Assembly (NCBI GenBank): GCA_045616445.1
Contig: JAZLGR010000026.1
Location: forward strand, 124,001-188,000
DNA: 64,000 nucleotides
Direction: 5' to 3'
Source: Fimousia sp045616445
Lineage (GTDB): Bacteria > Bacillota > Clostridia > Lachnospirales > Lachnospiraceae
Shown here in pieces: positions 25,616 through 34,018 of this stretch. Position numbers and translations under genes: made by a program. Numbering within the stretch: the first letter of the stretch is position 1; each line of letters starts with the position of its first letter. Under the pieces are notes generated by a model. That model ran no database searches. It had not been told where the DNA came from and was given only the letters and a program-made list of their open reading frames with translations.

Positions 25616-26470
25616 TTATAATGTTTTTAATAATTCTGTTCTATATTCTTTATCTTTCAAACATCGTTTCATATCATCTTCTCGATTATTTTCCAGCAGG
25701 AATGCATATAATCGATTGATTCTATCCTCGCCTTCTTCTCGTCCTTCTTCCAGGCTCCAGCGTTTCTCATTTGCGATATGCTGTTCTTCATCATATTCTG
25801 TTAATATCCAGTTCATGATTTTTCCCCTTTCCCGAAGTAAAAATTCTCTCAGAATATTCTTTTCAATACACTCGTCAATCGCTGCATCTACTGCCTGTCG
25901 AATATCCTTTGTCTCATCTAAAAGTTCTCGAATTCTGGCAATGAAATAAGAATAATCATGTAGTGTCTTACACTTCTCCATCAAAAGCTTATTCTTACCA
26001 TAATTGATATTCAAAACAGTTAGCTTAAACTCCAGTGCCACATCCTCTTCCTGAACGGAATATAAATCAGAAAGTTTCTGTTCCACTCGTTCCGGCACAT
26101 CCATCTTGCCATTGTAAAATACAATCGCTTTGGTTGCTGGCAATCGAATCGGTCTACTGCCGTAAATATCAAAACCTTTTTCTTTCACATGTTTCGCCCA
26201 AATTTTTGTTACATAGACCAAATCTCTGTATGGCAAGTTCGGGTTCCATGTTGACTGATGCTCATACAGATTCAGTTGATCTGAAATAATGAATGATACA
26301 TCGTTCTTCATCCCCATATAGATGCTATCTTCTAATGTATTAACTTCTAAATTCGAAGCATCTGTATAGGTGGTGTTATTCAAAGCATTATAGAGGATCA
26401 GGAGTTCCTCCTTATTGTTAAATAACACGCGAAATAGTCGGTCCTTATAAGACCTGTTTATTAGTGCCAT
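25616..26470 (-). CDS. Rpn-family PD-(D/E)XK nuclease / transposase-like protein
   Basis: A 284-residue protein with an N-terminal PD-(D/E)XK-type fold. NDVSFIISDQLNLYEHQSTWNPNLPYRDLVYV holds the acidic residue, the E-x-Q/K-like pair and the R-x-L-x-Y segment of Rpn/PDDEXK_2 proteins. The helical C-terminus ends in charged repeats around EGREEGEDRINRLY. Such proteins nick DNA in RecA-independent recombination and are often multicopy and variable. The start at 26470 follows AAAGGAG. It is AT-rich, next to kptA and an intergenic repeat field, and may have been acquired horizontally. Confidence 0.8.
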   Translation of the reverse strand: MALINRSYKDRLFRVLFNNKEELLILYNALNNTTYTDASNLEVNTLEDSIYMGMKNDVSFIISDQLNLYEHQSTWNPNLPYRDLVYVTKIWAKHVKEKGFDIYGSRPIRLPATKAIVFYNGKMDVPERVEQKLSDLYSVQEEDVALEFKLTVLNINYGKNKLLMEKCKTLHDYSYFIARIRELLDETKDIRQAVDAAIDECIEKNILREFLLRERGKIMNWILTEYDEEQHIANEKRWSLEEGREEGEDRINRLYAFLLENNREDDMKRCLKDKEYRTELLKTL

Positions 26471-26537
26471 AATTTCTCCTTTCCTTCTCTCCAAGGAAAG
26501 TGGATGTTTCCATCCAATAATATTATACCACATCCAA

Positions 26538-27074
26538 CTATTTTTGTTTACTCAAGAATTCCACTGGCACCTTCTCTGTCAGCCACACACCATTCACCGA
26601 CAGATAGAAAATGTATCCCTTCCGCTCCATCTCTCCGGCTAAAACCTCATACACCACAGGCTTTCCATGTCTGCTTCCAACAGAAATAGCCGTTGGGATA
26701 TCTTTTGAAAGATGCACATAGAGACGTCCTTTCGGAAGAAGTCCCTGTTGATCAATGGAAGCCACATACTTCTCTCCCGTTCCATGGTATAAAATCTCAG
26801 GTGGAGACATCTGAGGCAGTTCCACATCAACTGGGATAGAATGCCCCTGATTGGCACGAATTCTCGTATGGGTTTCATCAAAAGAATATCTACCTTTATT
26901 GTCCGTTGCAACAATTTCCTCTAACATCCCCATATCAATATATTGTTTTTTGTTGATTCCAGACAGCAATTCTTCCACATCGGCCCATCCATGTTCATCC
27001 AATGTAATCCCTACACTCTTCGGCTTATGTCTAAGAATCAAGCTTAAGAATCTGCTTAATTTTGTCAAACTCAA
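26538..27074 (-). CDS. kptA: RNA 2'-phosphotransferase (Tpt1/KptA)
   Basis: KptA moves an internal RNA 2'-phosphate to NAD, giving ADP-ribose 1'',2''-cyclic phosphate. The 178-residue protein shows LSLILRHKPKSVGI and DEHGWADVEELL of the N-terminal winged domain. It also shows ILYHGT, RLYVHLSKD and the Arg-rich NAD pocket of the C-terminal ART-like domain. The start is most likely TTG at 27074: GGGAGG lies 8 bases upstream of it, whereas a GTG at 27083 overlaps that site. Bacteria lack the tRNA-splicing pathway that needs this enzyme, so its substrate is unclear. Confidence 0.92.
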   Translation of the reverse strand: MSLTKLSRFLSLILRHKPKSVGITLDEHGWADVEELLSGINKKQYIDMGMLEEIVATDNKGRYSFDETHTRIRANQGHSIPVDVELPQMSPPEILYHGTGEKYVASIDQQGLLPKGRLYVHLSKDIPTAISVGSRHGKPVVYEVLAGEMERKGYIFYLSVNGVWLTEKVPVEFLSKQK

Positions 27075-27230
27075 CGTATTCACCTCCCTGTTCTACATGC
27101 TACATTGCTATATCAGAGAGTATAGCACAAAAAGCAAGCTCTTTCTTTTTATTTCATAATTTCCAGGATTGTGTGAATTTCAAGTATCATTTCCCATTTC
27201 AAAAGACTTCATGGGCAACCCTGCGGCTGC
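27075..27230. other. Gap upstream of kptA, no gene seen
   Basis: Holds the kptA ribosome binding site and probably its promoter (TATACT on the minus strand near 27120, -35 unclear). No coding sequence with a ribosome binding site is visible. Confidence 0.5.
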
Positions 27231-27596
27231 CCAATATCACTATTTGGACAAAGACAGTCAAACAGTGACTCCCCAAAATTTGAATCAATCACATTCTTTC
27301 ATTTTTTGGACAAAAGAAATATCAAATTTTGTCACAATATCACTTTCTGGCTAAGAAATCCAGGAAGTGATAGCGAACGTGTCCAAATAGCGAGCTGGAC
27401 TTGCTTTTTCTCAGCTTTTCGTCGACAATACCGGTCCGTGAGGGCGATAGCGTATCACTTAAAGCAAGCCAGCAAGCTAATTGTGACACTCTTCAAATTT
27501 TCGATAGCACCTATTGGCTGCGAAAGGCTGAGATGTGATATTGCCCATTTTTTGCTAATCACTAAACGGATCAAAAGCTTGAAGATGTGATATTCG
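27231..27596 (+). repeat. MITE-like intergenic repeat R1 (366 bp)
   Basis: Begins CCAATATCAC and ends GTGATATTCG, so the 10-base terminal inverted repeat has two mismatches at its outer end. The interior matches R2 (48601-48965) and R3 (49590-49953), including GACAAAAGAAAT, GCGAAAGGCTG and AAGCAAGCC blocks in the same order and orientation. There is no transposase. A 94-codon frame inside is not kept in R2 and is considered spurious. Confidence 0.75.
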
Positions 27597-27770
27597 CTGC
27601 CCGCCTCACCCACCAAAAGCTTTTTAGACTATCACCAAATGAACAAAAATTATAAAAATGTGATATTCCCACCAATCTTCCGCCCACACTCCCCGCCCAA
27701 AAGGGTTTTATACTATCACCAAACAAATTAAATTTTCAAAAAAGTGACATTCCTCGCCCACATTCGCCAC
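27558..27770 (+). repeat. Degenerate tandem repeats, period about 75-85 bp
   Basis: Three loose copies of a unit containing ATCACCAAA, then an A/T-rich spacer, then GTGATATTC and a C-rich CCGCCCAC stretch, then AAAAGGNTTTTA. ATCAC recurs at 27558, 27631 and 27715. The first copy is the right end of R1. Probably an amplified end of the same element. Confidence 0.6.
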
Positions 27771-27831
27771 CAACCTCACCTCCGAAAGATTTTATTAACC
27801 CAACAAACTTCGCAGCATTTCCTAAACACAC

Positions 27832-27866
27832 AAAAAAAGCACCCAACAAACAGTCAGGTGCTTTTC
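27832..27866 (-). terminator. Terminator of the alpha-galactosidase gene
   Basis: On the minus strand AAAGCACC pairs with GGTGCTTT around a 12-base loop, followed by a seven-base T-run, 20 bases past the stop codon. Confidence 0.75.
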
Positions 27867-27885
27867 CATCTATATTAATTTCTCT

Positions 27886-30075
27886 CTAAACTGCCTTGAT
27901 CTCATACTGTAACGCAGAAAAATCAGGCACTTCTCTAGGAATTGGCAGACCACCGAACATCAATGCGGCACCAGATAAGCGTAAGGATACGTCGGCTCCC
28001 TGCACATGGTACATCTGGTTTGCATCAAGGCCCTTGAGTCTCAGATATTCCTGAGGACCATTGACGGTTAAATTGGTGATCACAACACTGACAAGGGCGT
28101 CTTGCTTGTCTTTGGAAACGGATTCCCACGCTGTGAAATTATTTAACTCGAATGGATTTGTCAATCTATAATAATCGCCTTCGGAAATAAGCGGATAATA
28201 TTTTTTATATAAAGCGCTCTTCTTCGCGCATGCTGCCACAACCTCCTCGTTTAAGTGGGTTGCGTCTAATTCATAGCCAAATGTACCACACATGGCAACC
28301 ACTGCTTTGGTTTCAAATGGCACGAATGGGCTGGCATCGGATACGTGTGCGCCCATGGATGTCACTGGATATAAGAAGGATGTACCATAATGAAGCTTTA
28401 AGTTATCCAGCGGTTTTGTGTTATCAGAAACCCAGTACTGTGGGTAGTAGCACATCATGGCAGCGTCGTAACGTCCGCCACCACCGGAGCAGCCCTCGAA
28501 TAAGATGTCTGGATGGGTTTTGATGATGCCATCCATGACGCGGTAAAGTCCCAGAATGTGTCTGTGATATACTTCACCCTGACGATCTGCTGCCAGGCTG
28601 TTGGACCAGATGTCAGTAACTGAGCGGTTGATGTCCCATTTCATATATGCGATGTTGGCGCTGTCTAAAATCTTATTAACGGATTCGATCAGATAATCCT
28701 GTACATCCTTTCTGGACATATCAAGCGCCAGCTGATTTCTGCTTCGCACTGCCTTTCTGCCTGGGATTTCCATTACCCAGTCTGGATGTGCGCGGTAGAG
28801 ATCGGAATCTTCAGAAACCATCTCTGGTTCAAACCAGATACCGAATTTCATATCTAAATCGTTGATCTGTTCCACAAGTTTATTCAGGCCGCATTTGATC
28901 TTATCTTCATTGACAAACCAGTCACCCAGACCGGAATTGTCATCATCACGTTTGCCGAACCAGCCATCGTCCATAACAAGCATTTCCACACCCATCTTTT
29001 TGGCAGCCTTTGCGATTTCCACCAGCTTTTTGTCGTCAAAATCCATAAATGCTGCTTCCCATGTGTTAATCAGGATTGGTCTTGCTTCATGCACATAACG
29101 GCTCTTGTTTAAATTATTGCGGAAGAAATCGTGGTAAATATGGCTCATCTTTGTAAAGCCCTGATTTGTATAAGTCATCAATACTTCCGGCCCTTCAAAT
29201 GTTTCGCCATCCTGTAATAAGTAGTCAAAATTTTTACCGTTGATTCCCATCTGCATACGAAGCTGGTCATACTGATCAAGCTCCACTTCTGCTAAAAAGT
29301 TGCCGGAGTACATGAGTGCCATGGCATAAACATTGCCTGCATCTTCAGTGGCAGCCTTGTCGCACACTGCGATAAATGGATTCTGCTGGTGTGAGGAGGA
29401 ACCTCTGCCGGACGCAATGGTATTCACCTGATGTGTGACCGCTGTTCGTTCTGCCTGTCGTTCCTGACCGTAGCGTCCTGGAAGATGGAATAAATCCATG
29501 TTGGCGCCGTTCATGAAATCTAAGGTTGCAGACATAATCTTCTTCACATGGATGTCCCCACCGGAGTGATTGACGATTTTTGTCGCACGGGTAATCACAT
29601 CCTTTTCTTCGAATACGCCGTAGAGCAAATGCACCTCTACATTAGTTACTGCATCCTCTAAAACAAGCTCTAATGTGTCTGCTTTTTCATCTGCATTTGC
29701 AAATGCTGCTGGCAGTGTGTCTAACTCATATTTGCCTTCTGTGATCTTGTGGGATTTGTATCTTCCATTAAAAGAGAAGCTTCCGTCTTTGTTGATCACT
29801 TCCATGGAGTGTACACGGAAGTCGCCCTGCTGAAGAGTGGAAAATTCCTGAGGCTGTGCATCCAAAGAGAAGGTTCTCTCCTTTAAAGAATCATAAGGAT
29901 TGCCGGAAAAGCCCCTGTCATACTGCATGATCATATAGCTTAAGTCCACATCCATCATGGTTGGTCCATAATATAAATGGTTCACATAATCAAGATTTCC
30001 AATTTTCATCTGGTAAGTAGTATGCTTTGTATGTAATGTAATTGTCTTTGCTGCTTCGTTAAAAATGATTGCCAT
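27886..30075 (-). CDS. Alpha-galactosidase, glycoside hydrolase family 36
   Basis: A 729-residue cytosolic enzyme releasing terminal alpha-galactose from raffinose-type sugars or galactomannan oligosaccharides. Order: N-terminal beta-supersandwich (1 to about 330), TIM barrel, C-terminal beta-sheet domain. The nucleophile is the Asp of YMKWDINRS (about residue 480). The acid/base is the Asp of WVSDNTKP (about 550). FEGCSGGGGRYD lies between them. There is no signal peptide, so sugars must be imported by a system not in this window. It is a single gene; a perfect inverted repeat about 110 bases upstream may be its operator. Confidence 0.93.
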   Translation of the reverse strand: MAIIFNEAAKTITLHTKHTTYQMKIGNLDYVNHLYYGPTMMDVDLSYMIMQYDRGFSGNPYDSLKERTFSLDAQPQEFSTLQQGDFRVHSMEVINKDGSFSFNGRYKSHKITEGKYELDTLPAAFANADEKADTLELVLEDAVTNVEVHLLYGVFEEKDVITRATKIVNHSGGDIHVKKIMSATLDFMNGANMDLFHLPGRYGQERQAERTAVTHQVNTIASGRGSSSHQQNPFIAVCDKAATEDAGNVYAMALMYSGNFLAEVELDQYDQLRMQMGINGKNFDYLLQDGETFEGPEVLMTYTNQGFTKMSHIYHDFFRNNLNKSRYVHEARPILINTWEAAFMDFDDKKLVEIAKAAKKMGVEMLVMDDGWFGKRDDDNSGLGDWFVNEDKIKCGLNKLVEQINDLDMKFGIWFEPEMVSEDSDLYRAHPDWVMEIPGRKAVRSRNQLALDMSRKDVQDYLIESVNKILDSANIAYMKWDINRSVTDIWSNSLAADRQGEVYHRHILGLYRVMDGIIKTHPDILFEGCSGGGGRYDAAMMCYYPQYWVSDNTKPLDNLKLHYGTSFLYPVTSMGAHVSDASPFVPFETKAVVAMCGTFGYELDATHLNEEVVAACAKKSALYKKYYPLISEGDYYRLTNPFELNNFTAWESVSKDKQDALVSVVITNLTVNGPQEYLRLKGLDANQMYHVQGADVSLRLSGAALMFGGLPIPREVPDFSALQYEIKAV

Positions 30076-30183
30076 GGTTCTTTTCCCTTCCTTCTGTATC
30101 TTTTTGGTATTATTTCTGTTCTTTGACTTGGACTAATATAACATAAGGAATCGGGTCAGAAAATATCACATTTATATCTTCAT

Positions 30184-30207
30184 ATACCAAAATGCTAGTT
30201 TTGGTAT
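30184..30207. promoter_or_regulatory. Operator-like inverted repeat upstream of the alpha-galactosidase gene
   Basis: ATACCAAAA and TTTTGGTAT form a perfect 9-base inverted repeat with a 6-base spacer, 109 bases upstream of the start codon. The size and symmetry suit a dimeric sugar-responsive regulator. No such regulator is encoded alongside. Confidence 0.5.
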
Positions 30208-30229
30208 TAACTCAAATTTTCCAACACTA

Positions 30230-30272
30230 TTTTTTAATATACAGAAAACGAAGTTTCCTGTATATTAAAAAA
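30230..30272. repeat. Long A/T-flanked hairpin (15-19 bp stem)
   Basis: TTTTTTAATATACAG and CTGTATATTAAAAAA form a perfect 15-base inverted repeat. On the minus strand GGAAA/TTTTC extends it to 19 pairs closing on CTTCG. It overlaps the T-run of the adjacent terminator but has no T-run of its own. Confidence 0.7.
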
Positions 30273-30299
30273 GCTGCCGGCCTGTGCCGACAGCTTTCG
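30266..30299 (-). terminator. Terminator of the 38-aa peptide gene
   Basis: On the minus strand AAAGCTGTCGGC pairs with GCCGGCAGCTTT around ACAG, followed by a T-run, 30 bases past the stop codon of the small gene. Confidence 0.85.
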
Positions 30300-30328
30300 T
30301 CTATATTTGTCTAAATATAAAAATCCGA

Positions 30329-30445
30329 TTATCTAAGCATCCAATCCTGAACAGAGTCAATTAACATTGCTCCAAAATAGAAGATTCCTGCACAAGATAC
30401 TGCTGCGAATAATGTATAAGATGCGATTGCGCCTAAAATTGTCAT
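30329..30445 (-). CDS. 38-residue hydrophobic peptide
   Basis: A very small gene with strong translation signals. AAGGAGG lies seven bases before the ATG, and a good terminator sits 30 bases downstream. The peptide is one hydrophobic helix (MTILGAIASYTLFAAVSC, then FYFGAMLI) with a charged tail (DSVQDWMLR), so it is probably a single-pass membrane peptide. It is unrelated in sequence to the 34-aa peptide at 48.4-50.2 kb but similar in size and hydrophobicity. It could be a regulator of a membrane complex, a toxin or a signal. No function is assigned. Confidence 0.65.
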   Translation of the reverse strand: MTILGAIASYTLFAAVSCAGIFYFGAMLIDSVQDWMLR

Positions 30446-30557
30446 ACTATTACCTCCTTAAAATTGGAATTGTTTATATTATTATAGTGGAGATCTCTTT
30501 ATAGTTATATAATAATACACTTTTGAGATATAGTAAAACTAGACTATTTTATTCATA

Positions 30558-30576
30558 TGATAAGTAATGCTTATCA
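30558..30576. promoter_or_regulatory. LysR-type operator (T-N11-A class)
   Basis: TGATAAG-TAATG-CTTATCA, a perfect 7-5-7 inverted repeat fitting the LysR box. Its right arm overlaps a -35-like TTATCA at 30571-30576, placed 17 bases before TATAAT at 30594-30599. This arrangement suggests autorepression of the downstream LysR gene. Confidence 0.6.
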
Positions 30577-30632
30577 CTATCCATGGTTCATGATATAATA
30601 AAGGCAGCATATATGTATTTGGAGGAATTGTT

Positions 30633-31511
30633 ATGGATCAGAACACCATTGAAGTATTCTTAACCGTTGCAGAGGTGGGAAGCTTTCGAAAAGCAGCCAG
30701 CATCCTTGGCTATACCCAGGCTGGCATCAGCTATATCATTCAGGCCCTTGAGCAGAGTATGGGGTTAAGTTTGTTCATACGTGACCGAAGAGGGGTGCAT
30801 TTGACGCCGGAGGGCGAAGCACTGCTGCCGAATATCAAGCAGTTAGATATGGATAATCGAATTCTGAAGCAGACCATCAAGGAGCTTCGCGGCCTTGAGA
30901 AAGGTACCCTGCGTGTTCAGATTTTTGACAGCATCTCCATCCACTGGATTCCGGGCATTCTTCAGGAATTTAAGCAGGATTATCCCGGCATTACAGTGGA
31001 GCTGATCACCGAGGAGGACAGTTTAAAAGCGGAAGAGATGGTTCTGTCCGGTGAAGTGGACTGTGGATTCTTCCTCACAAAGGTAAGTTCTGATCTGGAT
31101 GTATTCGAATTAAAGAAGGAAAGCCTCCTTGCCATCATTTCACCGGAACATGAACTGGCCTGTGCAGATGTTTTCCCGGTTGCAAGGCTTGGAGACTACC
31201 CATATATCAGCATGAAGTATGACAATCACACAGGAATTCATGAAATTTTTGAACGATTTGGCACCGAACCAAGGATTGCCTATTGCATGGATAACGATTA
31301 TGCAGCCATGGCCATGGTGAACAAGGACCTTGGTTACAGTATCTTCCCGGCGCTGCTGCTTCGGGACATCCCCTATGAGCTCATCTGCTTAGAGCTTGAT
31401 CATCCACAGAAGCGCACCATCAGTGTTGGAACACGTTCCGTCGACACTGCGTCCCAGGCCTGTCTGAAATTTATGGAATATACGAGAAGATGGGTGGAAG
31501 AGAATGTTTAA
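30633..31511 (+). CDS. LysR-family transcriptional regulator
   Basis: A 292-residue regulator. The N-terminal winged helix-turn-helix (FLTVAEVGSFRKAASILGYTQAGISYIIQALEQSMGLSLF) is followed by a linker helix. A periplasmic-binding-fold effector domain begins near residue 90 (GTLRVQIFDSISIHWIPGIL). The effector cannot be inferred. The ATG follows GGAGG. It lies 100 bases upstream of the iron alcohol dehydrogenase gene on the same strand, which is its most likely target together with its own promoter. Confidence 0.92.
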   Translation: MDQNTIEVFLTVAEVGSFRKAASILGYTQAGISYIIQALEQSMGLSLFIRDRRGVHLTPEGEALLPNIKQLDMDNRILKQTIKELRGLEKGTLRVQIFDSISIHWIPGILQEFKQDYPGITVELITEEDSLKAEEMVLSGEVDCGFFLTKVSSDLDVFELKKESLLAIISPEHELACADVFPVARLGDYPYISMKYDNHTGIHEIFERFGTEPRIAYCMDNDYAAMAMVNKDLGYSIFPALLLRDIPYELICLELDHPQKRTISVGTRSVDTASQACLKFMEYTRRWVEENV

Positions 31512-31610
31512 TTAAAACTTGTATACTAATCCACAGGGGCTTTATAATAAATCTAATGACATTTGTCTTACAACAAACTTGAAAACTAAATTAGAAAAAG
31601 GAGACTATAT

Positions 31611-32777
31611 ATGCGTAATTTCACACATAATATCCCAACCAAACTCTACTTTGGGGAAGGACAAATCAAACATCTTGCAGAATCCTTAGACCAGTTTGGC
31701 AAGAATGTCTTAATGACTTACGGCGGTGGTTCCATCAAGAAGACCGGTCTTTACGATGAAATCATGGCAATCTTAAATGAAGGTGGTTTCAACGTGGTTG
31801 AAATGCCTGGAATCGAACCAAACCCTCGTATCACATCTGTTGAAAAAGGGGTTGCGCTTTGCAAGGAACACAATATTGACGTCATCTTAGCTGTTGGCGG
31901 CGGTTCCACCATCGACTGCTCCAAAGCAATCGCAACTGGTGTTTACTACGAAGGCGACCTCTGGGAGATGGTTCAGACTGCAAGCAGAATGCGAAAAGCA
32001 GTTCCTCTCGTAGACATTTTAACACTGAGTGCGACTGGATCCGAATTTGACGGCGGTGCAGTTATCAGCAACATGGATACAAATCAAAAATTAGGCGGTA
32101 TGTTCACATATCCAGCAGTATCCATCTGCGACCCTACTTATACATTTACCGTTTCTAAGTATCAGACTGCGGCTGGTTCTGCTGACATCATGAGCCACAT
32201 CTTCGAATACTATTTCTCCAGAACAGAAGACAGTGACCTTGCAGACGGTATTTCCGAGACAATCTTAAAATCTGTTATGAAGAATGTCATGATCGCATTA
32301 GAAGAACCTGACAACTACAGCGCACGTGCCAACTTAATGGCAGATGCCAACGTTGCATGTTCCGGCATTCCACAGTATGGCAAAGTTGCTTCCGGCTGGC
32401 CATGTCATGCAATGGAACATGAACTCTCTGCATTCTATGACATCACCCACGGTGTTGGCCTTGCAATCCTGACTCCTCGCTGGATGAGACACATCTTAGC
32501 AAAGGATCCTAGCTGTACATGGAGATTTGTCAGAATGGCTAAGAATGTATTTGGTCTTGATGGAGATGATGACAAAGCACTTGCAATGGCTGGTATCGAT
32601 GCGTTAGAAGCACATTTTAAAGCAACTGGCATTCCTATGACATTAACAGAGCTTGGCATTGGCACAGAACATTTCGAAATCATGGCAGACCATGCCAACG
32701 CAGGTGGCTACCTTGCTTATTCCTTTGTGGCACTGACCAACAAAGATATCGTAGAAATCTACAAAGCCTGCTTATAA
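31611..32777 (+). CDS. Iron-containing alcohol dehydrogenase (butanol dehydrogenase/YqhD type)
   Basis: A 388-residue group III dehydrogenase reducing aldehydes to alcohols with NAD(P)H. Cofactor loop AVGGGSTIDCSKAIA and metal-site residues in GSADIMSHIFEYYF, HAMEHELSAFYDITHGVGLAI are all present, including the HELSxxYDxxHG metal-binding histidines. N-terminus FTHNIPTKLYFGEGQI is typical of BdhA/YqhD. A role in fermentative redox balance or aldehyde detoxification is likely. The ATG follows AAGGAG. A -10-like TATAAT lies at 31543-31548, so it may also be transcribed apart from the LysR gene. Confidence 0.92.
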   Translation: MRNFTHNIPTKLYFGEGQIKHLAESLDQFGKNVLMTYGGGSIKKTGLYDEIMAILNEGGFNVVEMPGIEPNPRITSVEKGVALCKEHNIDVILAVGGGSTIDCSKAIATGVYYEGDLWEMVQTASRMRKAVPLVDILTLSATGSEFDGGAVISNMDTNQKLGGMFTYPAVSICDPTYTFTVSKYQTAAGSADIMSHIFEYYFSRTEDSDLADGISETILKSVMKNVMIALEEPDNYSARANLMADANVACSGIPQYGKVASGWPCHAMEHELSAFYDITHGVGLAILTPRWMRHILAKDPSCTWRFVRMAKNVFGLDGDDDKALAMAGIDALEAHFKATGIPMTLTELGIGTEHFEIMADHANAGGYLAYSFVALTNKDIVEIYKACL

Positions 32778-32828
32778 TAAGCTCTGTCTTTCAGCATAAC
32801 ACTGTGCGCCACAAGGCACATCATAACA

Positions 32829-32859
32829 AAAACGCAGCAGATGAACTCTGCTGCGTTTT
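32829..32859 (+). terminator. Terminator of the alcohol dehydrogenase gene
   Basis: AAAACGCAGCAGA pairs perfectly with TCTGCTGCGTTTT around a 5-base loop. The flanks are A/T-rich, so it may also act on the convergent asnA transcript. Confidence 0.85.
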
Positions 32860-32919
32860 ATATTGCAAATTTACGATTTCAATTTCAAAGCCTCATTGCT
32901 TCGCTATCGGACCCACAGA

Positions 32920-33930
32920 TTACAGGATCGTAATTCCCTTTTCTGCTGCCTTTTCATAGATTTCTTCCGGCCATACGGAAACCTGAACTTCGCCGATATG
33001 ACATTTTCTAAGGAAGAACATACAGATACGGGACTGGCCGATACCGCCACCGATTGTCTGTGGAAGTTCTCCATTGATCAATGATTTGTGGAATGGAAGT
33101 TCTGCACGTTCTTCGCATCCGGCTTTCTTAAGCTGTTCTTTCATCGCTTCTGCATTGACACGGATACCCATGGAAGATAACTCAAGGGCGATGTCAAGAA
33201 CTGGGTAGTATACAAGGATGTCCCCATTGAGCGCCCAGTCATCGTAGTCAGGAGCACGTCCGTCATGCTTTTCGCCGTTGGATAAGATATCACCAATCTG
33301 CATTAAGCATACCGCACCCTTTTCTTTTACGATTTCGTATTCACGTTCTTTCGCAGAAAGACCAGGATACATATCTACCAATTCCTGAGAAGTAACAAAT
33401 GTGATTTTTTCAGGAAGGATTGGGTGGATGTATTCGTAGTGGTTCTGAATATGTTTTTCAGTAACACGTAATGCATCGTAGATGGACTTTACAACGGTCT
33501 GGAATTTTTCAACCGTTCTGTCTTCTTCGGAAATGATTTTTTCCCAGTCCCACTGATCCACATATACGGAATGGATGTTATCTGTTTCTTCGTCACGACG
33601 AATGGCACTCATATCTGTGTAGAGACCTTCTTCCATATCGAAGTTGTATCTCTTTAATGCAAGTCTTTTCCACTTTGCAAGGGAGTGCACGATTTCAAAT
33701 GGAGCGTCGTCCTGTTCTAATACGCCGAAGCTTACTGGACGTTCCACACCATTTAAGTTGTCATTTAAGCCTGATTCTGGAGAAACGAAAAGAGGAGCGG
33801 AAACTCTCTTTAAGTTTAACTGTGCAGCGAGCTGGAGCTGGAAGAAATCCTTCACCTTTTTAATCGCTACCTGTGTTTCTTTTAAACCAAGCACTGGTGT
33901 ATAATCTTCTGGAATGTAAAGTTTACTCAT
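32920..33930 (-). CDS. asnA: Aspartate-ammonia ligase
   Basis: AsnA makes asparagine from aspartate, ammonia and ATP. The 336-residue protein has the class II synthetase-like fold with RVSAPLFVSPESGLNDNLNGVERPVSF, DQWDWEKII and GGGIGQSRICMFFL (motif 3). The start has weak Shine-Dalgarno sequence upstream but the N-terminus YIPEDYTPVLGLKETQ fits homologues. It is the last of three consecutive leftward asparagine genes (asnB, asnS, asnA) with gaps of 88-99 bases. Confidence 0.96.
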   Translation of the reverse strand: MSKLYIPEDYTPVLGLKETQVAIKKVKDFFQLQLAAQLNLKRVSAPLFVSPESGLNDNLNGVERPVSFGVLEQDDAPFEIVHSLAKWKRLALKRYNFDMEEGLYTDMSAIRRDEETDNIHSVYVDQWDWEKIISEEDRTVEKFQTVVKSIYDALRVTEKHIQNHYEYIHPILPEKITFVTSQELVDMYPGLSAKEREYEIVKEKGAVCLMQIGDILSNGEKHDGRAPDYDDWALNGDILVYYPVLDIALELSSMGIRVNAEAMKEQLKKAGCEERAELPFHKSLINGELPQTIGGGIGQSRICMFFLRKCHIGEVQVSVWPEEIYEKAAEKGITIL

Positions 33931-34018
33931 GTTTGAGCCTCATTTCTATATATTTCTATCTATTTTCTATATTTCTATCTACAATCTATCGTCTCTTCAC
34001 GCTGTGAACAACCAGGGA

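Noticed and set aside
27306..27590. 94-codon frame inside repeat R1, similar to an 84-codon frame in R3
   Set aside because: The similarity comes from the DNA repeat itself. The same frame in R2 is interrupted by a TGA, R4 lacks its middle, and no ribosome binding site precedes it.
30230..30272. Second terminator for the 38-aa gene
   Set aside because: The hairpin is long but is not followed by a T-run on either strand. It is better described as a structural inverted repeat.
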